This document shows positions 62,544 to 64,000 of a stretch of 64,000 nt of DNA, piece after piece (position 1 is the stretch's first letter; each line of letters begins with the position of its first letter). This DNA comes from Stratiolaelaps scimitus. Its lineage: Eukaryota > Arthropoda > Arachnida > Mesostigmata > Laelapidae. The stretch lies in contig JABWDB010000002.1 of NCBI GenBank assembly GCA_019614645.1, positions 26,215,501-26,279,500 on the forward strand, in the 5' to 3' direction. The position numbers and the translations under genes are program-made. The notes beneath the pieces were generated by a model, which did no database searches, had not been told where the DNA came from, and worked only from the letters and a program-made list of their open reading frames with translations.

Positions 62544-63032
62544 CATTCGACGCTCAGGCCAGCAAACACTCCACCCATCCAGCACAGACACTCCTCTACG
62601 AGAGACTCCACAGTGTGCCTATCTGCCTCTTTCTGTTGGCTACAATCGAAATGCGACCATGTTCGCACTCGTGTCTGTCTGTCGTCGGCCTCTTTTATTG
62701 TTGTTGACAGAAAATTCTATTAATATTACACGTCAACGGTGATTGGCGGCAGCGTACACAGAAAGAAGAGAACGAGAGAGAGAGAGAGATGGGGAGGGAG
62801 AGATAAATTGCGATGGAATTTATTCGAGATACGAAGTTTCGTACGTCGATGATACTCGTATCGTGTACGGCTACGCCGTCAAACTATATCATACGCTCGA
62901 TTGAAATATTCAGAGAAGACATGCATTGATTGACCCTTGTGTATACATACAAACATTTCCCATTTATTCTTCGTCTTCGTTCGCCATTTCCTAGTCATTG
63001 TGTACAATGCACATCGTACATTACACATCTGA

Positions 63033-63063
<31 letters not shown>

Positions 63064-64000
63064 TGATTTGATTGGCGCTGGCTCGCGGGTTTTTTCGTCT
63101 TTCAAATAATAGTCATAACAATAATGCTATCTTAATAATCGTAATGACCTCAGCATAACCATAATACAGGCACGTACGCGTACACAATGCTTTGGAAATT
63201 CGATTCCGCGTGGGCGCCGACGCGTGCGCTCTCGCTCGCTCGCCGACGGAATCGAAATGAACATTGACCAGAATGCAGACGCCACCACTCTTTGACATGA
63301 CTCCGCCCATAACCACTTCCCGGTTGGATTCGTTTCAGCTGTGTTGGCTTTTCTGAGCTGTTCCTTGAGGACGCCCTTAGCTTCGTCTTTACTAGCAGTG
63401 CAGTCAGTCAGCAGCCAGTTGGGATAGTCTGTCGCCCGAGACGAACAATATAGACGGGAATGAAGAATAGACGAAATCATATTGTCGATGCTGCGCACCT
63501 CCCGCGTCACAATGTTCACGCCAGTGAGGAGCGAACTTCTTCTTCTTCGTCGTTGACGTCGGTGCCGCCGCGACCATCGCCACGCTTGCGAACAATGCCC
63601 AGACCCAATGATCACGAACGTCTACCCACCAGCCGTATCTTTCGAGCAAAATCACCAACCGAGCTAGAGAGCGAGCTGGCAACCAACAAACGGAAAAGTT
63701 CACCCGCGTCTAGAGTCGCCCGGAGTTGACGGTCGATCGGCCGACCGATAGCGGCCTTCGACAGACTTCGCCGGCGCACAGATGACGACAATGATGATGA
63801 TGATGCTGATTGTGATGATGCTGCTGATGACGACCGCGATGATGCAGAAGAAGTGCGACACCATCAGCAGCACTATCATCATGATGAGAAAATGTGGCTG
63901 AAGAAAAGATGGTTTTGATTCGTTCTCGCGCTTCTTCGTCTTCTTCAGACCTCGAAGAGGACGAATAAGGGAGACCAAACGGAGAAAGGTCCCAAAAAAT
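62544..64000. promoter_or_regulatory. CpG- and repeat-rich right edge, possible promoter region
   Basis: It contains (GA)n at about 62776-62800, (TA)n at about 63038-63063, a CpG-dense part at 63180-63720 with an inverted GATTCCG…CGGAATC pair (63202-63208 and 63246-63252), and (GAT)n-type triplets at about 63790-63860. Frames on both strands (63127-63729 and 63700-63978) are open because of composition and have no domain. A divergent promoter is possible. No start site is assigned. Confidence 0.25.

Overview
This is a eukaryotic nuclear window, most likely from an arthropod. The evidence is R1-type non-LTR retrotransposon and mariner remnants, tRNA-derived SINEs, GT-AG style splice signals, many (TA)n, (CAA)n, (CAG)n and (GAT)n tracts, and no bacterial-style packing of genes. 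A chelicerate (mite or tick) would fit, but that is only an impression. Most of the window is intergenic or intronic DNA. No complete host gene can be assigned with confidence.

Left edge (1-1283, minus strand): an apparently intact non-LTR retrotransposon. It has a gag-like ORF1 with three CCHC zinc knuckles. One base after its stop codon comes an ORF2 that opens like an AP-type endonuclease and runs off the window. 4-5.7 kb: a GC-richer block that may be regulatory. 6.1-6.9 kb: a perfect hairpin and two inverted copies of a tRNA-derived SINE (called SINE-A here). 7-27 kb: mostly non-coding, with GC-rich islands at 10.6-11.3, 19-20.5 and 24-26.7 kb.

27.2-28.1 kb (minus): a decayed mariner transposase whose third catalytic Asp is replaced by Gln, next to a frameshifted coding remnant of unknown identity. 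29.5-29.8 kb (plus): the 3' end of a non-LTR reverse transcriptase ORF. 31.7-32.4 kb: two further SINE-like repeats (SINE-C, SINE-B) and an AT-rich array. 34.6-35.4 kb: a GC-richer stretch with long open frames. 36, 46.9 and 55 kb: more SINE-A copies. 43.5-45.9 kb: a CpG-rich block with a perfect E2F-like palindrome, followed by a short hydrophobic Met-initiated segment ending on a good splice donor. This is the best host-gene candidate, possibly the 5' end of a secreted or membrane protein gene on the plus strand.

48.9-50.4 kb (minus): a frameshifted R1-type reverse transcriptase abutting a second, different mariner remnant that lacks its second catalytic Asp, with a SINE-B copy at the downstream end. 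51.3 kb: a possible exon. 55.3-55.6 kb: a foldback structure with two 57-base arms (46 of 57 matching) around a long (TA)n tract. 56-64 kb: GC-rich, triplet-repeat-rich DNA with open frames that are mostly low-complexity artefacts; 62.1-62.5 kb holds one unassigned 137-codon frame.

I see no CRISPR array, operon or recognisable new enzymatic system. The strongest observations are the repeat families and nested elements.
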